Of a DNA stretch of 64,000 nt, positions 62,801 to 64,000 are shown piece after piece (positions within the stretch are counted from its first letter, which is position 1; every line of letters begins with the position of its first letter). Source of the DNA: Owenweeksia sp. (GTDB lineage Bacteria > Bacteroidota > Bacteroidia > Flavobacteriales > Schleiferiaceae). The translations under genes were made by a program, and so were the position numbers. Below the pieces are notes generated by a model. The model made no database searches. It was given only the letters and a program-made list of their open reading frames with translations, and was not told where the DNA came from. The stretch spans positions 40,721-104,720 of the forward strand of contig JANQPD010000039.1 of NCBI GenBank assembly GCA_028285465.1, read 5' to 3'.

Positions 62801-64000
62801 ATTGTTGAGCTTGCCCAGGGTAAGCGCAGTAGCGGCTTCCAGGGTACTGAGGGTAAGGGAGGAGTCGCGCCCGAAACGGTCGTAAAAGGTAATGCCGCTC
62901 ACCTGCCGCTTTTCAATGTTCTGGTGGCTGCCGTTCATTTCGGAAACGTCTTTCTTAACCTGGATCACACGGCTCAGTCCATCTATAAAGGTAGCGGTTT
63001 GCAGGGGGTCGGTAATGGCCGGGCGCCCGCTGGTATTGGCCAGCGTAGCACAGTTTACGGTACCGGAAACCCCGGGCGGCTGGCCGCCCCCGCTTACGTC
63101 TTTGGTTTTGTGGTTGGTAAAGGCCACGGGTACTTTGTTAAGCGGGTCATCGGCCACGCCTCCTATGCTGCCGTAAATGCCGTTGGGGTAATACTCAAAA
63201 GTCATCAGGGGCGCCATTTGCGCATCCGCCAGCTCTGCAGGCCCGTATACGCTTTTAAGGCGGTAAAAGGCATCGTAGTCGTATTGTACGGGCTGGCCGT
63301 TCACGTCTTCCGTTTTGCGCAGCAGGCCGGTAGCCAGGTCGTAGTGCATGCAGCTGCTTTCGCCATAGCTGCTGTTGGTTACCGAGGTAATGTACTGCTC
63401 CATTGCGTTGTCGTAACCGTAAGTAAGCAGCATGCGGTCGCCATCGTGGTTTGCGGACCCTTCAACACTAAGGATGTTGCCTTTGCCGCTGGCGGTATAC
63501 GTAAGGTCGATCTCGGCCCTTTCCGGGCCCTGGCTGCTGCTGTGCCCCAGCATATGGTAGATCTTGGCGGGCGCCTTACCGCTGGGCAGGAGCTCAACCT
63601 CGGAAAACCTGCGGATGCTGTCGTTGCTTACTTCGCCCAGGTACACCTTATGGGTACGCAGCATATTGCTTTGCCCCGCGGCTGCCGAGGGTGCAAAATA
63701 GCTCATACGCGCCATGGCCCGGCCGGTATAGGTATTGTGGTAAAACACATCCCATACAAAAGTGGTGTCTACCACCAGCTTGCGGTGGTAGGTAAACACG
63801 GAGTCTACCGCACCTTCACCGGGAGAGGGAGAGGGAAAACAAGGATCGGGGTTCTGCTGGTACAGCGCCAGGCATACGGTATCGTTGCCGTAGCCGTCCA
63901 GCCCGGTTACGTAATAGCATTGGTCGCTGCTGCCCGAGGGAAACGACTGGAAGGGCGCATTGCCCGCCAGCAGGTCGGCATAGGTATGGGCCCTGCGCAT
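59804..64000 (-). CDS. Full-size Rhs/YD-repeat polymorphic toxin (N-terminus beyond the window)
   Basis: 1398 codons are visible. An ATG happens to lie at the edge (64000), but the sequence is already inside a repeat region, so the gene almost certainly continues. Many YD repeats occur (YTYDNFGRLIKEEHPDRGES, YEYDAFGNLVYEQ, YLYDAWGRVLNVTYPD), followed by the Rhs core (HPDYLGHNEYITDMNGKAYQ, TGLVYYGARYYNAKLSVWLS, NNPVMLVDPTGKG) at about 60460-60790. The last ~215 residues are the tip: a hydrophobic pretoxin stretch (LIPGVETFADGAGLFYSLAE) and a small terminal domain (VVRMDDGTIIHKHNSTKEGG, PTITINKPDVNKPYKIRV) with conserved-looking His, Lys and Thr, as in small RNase tips; that activity is a guess. 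The core is GC-rich and the tip AT-rich. Confidence 0.9.
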   Translation of the reverse strand: MRRAHTYADLLAGNAPFQSFPSGSSDQCYYVTGLDGYGNDTVCLALYQQNPDPCFPSPSPGEGAVDSVFTYHRKLVVDTTFVWDVFYHNTYTGRAMARMSYFAPSAAAGQSNMLRTHKVYLGEVSNDSIRRFSEVELLPSGKAPAKIYHMLGHSSSQGPERAEIDLTYTASGKGNILSVEGSANHDGDRMLLTYGYDNAMEQYITSVTNSSYGESSCMHYDLATGLLRKTEDVNGQPVQYDYDAFYRLKSVYGPAELADAQMAPLMTFEYYPNGIYGSIGGVADDPLNKVPVAFTNHKTKDVSGGGQPPGVSGTVNCATLANTSGRPAITDPLQTATFIDGLSRVIQVKKDVSEMNGSHQNIEKRQVSGITFYDRFGRDSSLTLSTLEAATALTLGKLNNTPSGVVAVATEYDYAGRKLRVQEAREGTGSKEYLYIYNWNTITGDSEPSFFIAVDLDEKDIKSYTYKNSFGQTIATMQNDFENTELVFTKYRYDALNQRLSTVDPLGQITRYTYDNFGRLIKEEHPDRGESHFTYDLMGNLTSSKKVHNGTDHNLVTLSYTFGRLESKNMPNTMDPTNNTPGTQDVNRLAYTYGSLGDGKNGAGRVVSIVQGNDFKTENYEYDAFGNLVYEQKIIKIPKVGAQTFLTTYLYDAWGRVLNVTYPDDDRVSYTYTDQGKLERITAKRHTVLGAPTRTVVDKVLYDGYGNIKRLEYGNLSYTEYTYDARTRRLSGVDLHENAGRQLLDKSYTYDVRGNVAQVSNNVSYSGGWGFDYTFNYSYDDLNRLDQVSNSFFKPGSITTHNYTLDMTYNKAGGITVKNQTHVDPNNGNAPYPGTHYNASYTYNGSKPHQLSQTAIGQATRHYNYNLFGSLTGVYTQSGSTQTFLEELLWDEAEQLRGVKNTNGYHHFVYDQSGNRILKGSVRMTSAGQGGGGGGSSYVLDPYTTYVNPYYVSKQYGTGTQRISEVSKHYYMGAQRVATELALYENSSGTAYTTSWGVLQDLSVTLQAFGLTEGSGNDYTLAGLNAGANIEDYDEETVYDSAPCATDACHCAHSLYWAGDHGIDCSSHSIMYWYHPDYLGHNEYITDMNGKAYQYFWYSPFGESLYSKHSGAGAYGTPYKFNGKEEDAETGLVYYGARYYNAKLSVWLSVDPWAAKYPHVTPYNFVENNPVMLVDPTGKGPTGPSIGIYLALRLRMWAEKFGTASRNVVTGTSGNIPQTAPVSAAARNQIKQVSTVQDTRVVAEGVQNIAEGVATGVSLIPGVETFADGAGLFYSLAEGNYTDAAIYGGALVLPGVSGSGVRMLVKNADDLVDAAKAVGKLDNKRTGRIGRVRGNVDEIFESITQGGRVDPNNGVVRMDDGTIIHKHNSTKEGGVPTITINKPDVNKPYKIRVYDGTQ
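60545..60650 (-). repeat. Rhs-core repeat, copy 1 (in the full-size gene)
   Basis: The unit encoding FNGKEEDAETGLVYYGARYY and NAKLSVWLSVD. It shares long identical nucleotide runs with the copies at 57766 and 56165. It is located just before the point where composition and sequence change to the variable tip. Confidence 0.85.

Noticed and set aside
1..64000. CRISPR arrays, tRNA and rRNA genes, transposases
   Set aside because: I scanned for regularly spaced repeats, cloverleaf-like sequences and DDE or tyrosine-recombinase motifs and found none I could support.

Overview
The window looks like a chromosomal segment of a Bacteroidota bacterium, probably a marine or environmental member near Flavobacteriales, Saprospirales or Cytophagales. 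I cannot place it more precisely. The lineage call rests on CarboxypepD_reg-type TonB receptors, a DUF4249 lipoprotein, type IX secretion (T9SS) C-terminal sorting domains, many LytS/LytTR two-component pairs, a Lacal_2735-type mini-protein and MGCLKLTY-type Rhs tip genes. Shine-Dalgarno sites are mostly absent.

Left third (1-23.8 kb, ordinary chromosome). It starts with a partial YpdA-like flavin disulfide reductase, a membrane protein, a DUF2911 protein and a VOC protein. Three complete LytS-type histidine kinase / LytTR response regulator pairs follow within 16 kb (2879-4655, 12581-14387, 16816-18619). They are interleaved with two TonB-receptor modules (4761-9128 and 9876-12239) and accompanied by a LiaF-like membrane protein and a PLP-dependent transsulfuration enzyme. 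A 54-aa Lacal_2735-type gene lies at 15385-15549. This part closes with a translesion-synthesis operon, a Y-family polymerase (dinB) followed by a DnaE-like polymerase, preceded by a short direct repeat.

Middle (23.8-51.8 kb, secreted proteins and accessory DNA). This part holds a large M43-type metalloprotease with a T9SS tail, several other secreted T9SS or uncharacterised proteins, and a 3560-residue SpvB/FG-GAP/Rhs polymorphic toxin. The toxin ends in a type-10-like tip and is followed, with an ATGA overlap, by an Imm27-type immunity gene. A membrane-anchored propeller/Y_Y_Y/LytTR regulator lies at 45593-48205. Three intergenic regions around it carry the repeat TTC(A/G)TCAC-N13-TTC(A/G)TCAC, a direct repeat with a 21-bp period, which is the geometry expected of LytTR operators. 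Two sites sit 150-175 bp upstream of secreted-protein genes. The third sits upstream of a deleted paralogue of which only the 3' end remains. Gene debris is common here: the tail of a second dnaE, small ORFs after Imm27, and the deleted paralogue.

Right part (51.8-64 kb, minus strand). This is an Rhs tip/immunity array. A long Rhs protein enters from the right edge with a GC-rich core and an AT-rich toxin tip, followed by two tandem paralogous immunity candidates. Downstream in the same orientation come two short stand-alone Rhs-core/toxin genes (an unknown toxin, and a JAB/JAMM-type toxin). Each overlaps its immunity candidate by 4 nt. Two decayed Rhs-core fragments follow. All share a nearly identical ~100-nt Rhs-core repeat, which suggests that toxin tips are displaced and replaced by recombination at that repeat. 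One immunity candidate is an exported protein resembling the C-terminal domains of GldM, and two others are lipoproteins, which points to envelope-acting toxins.
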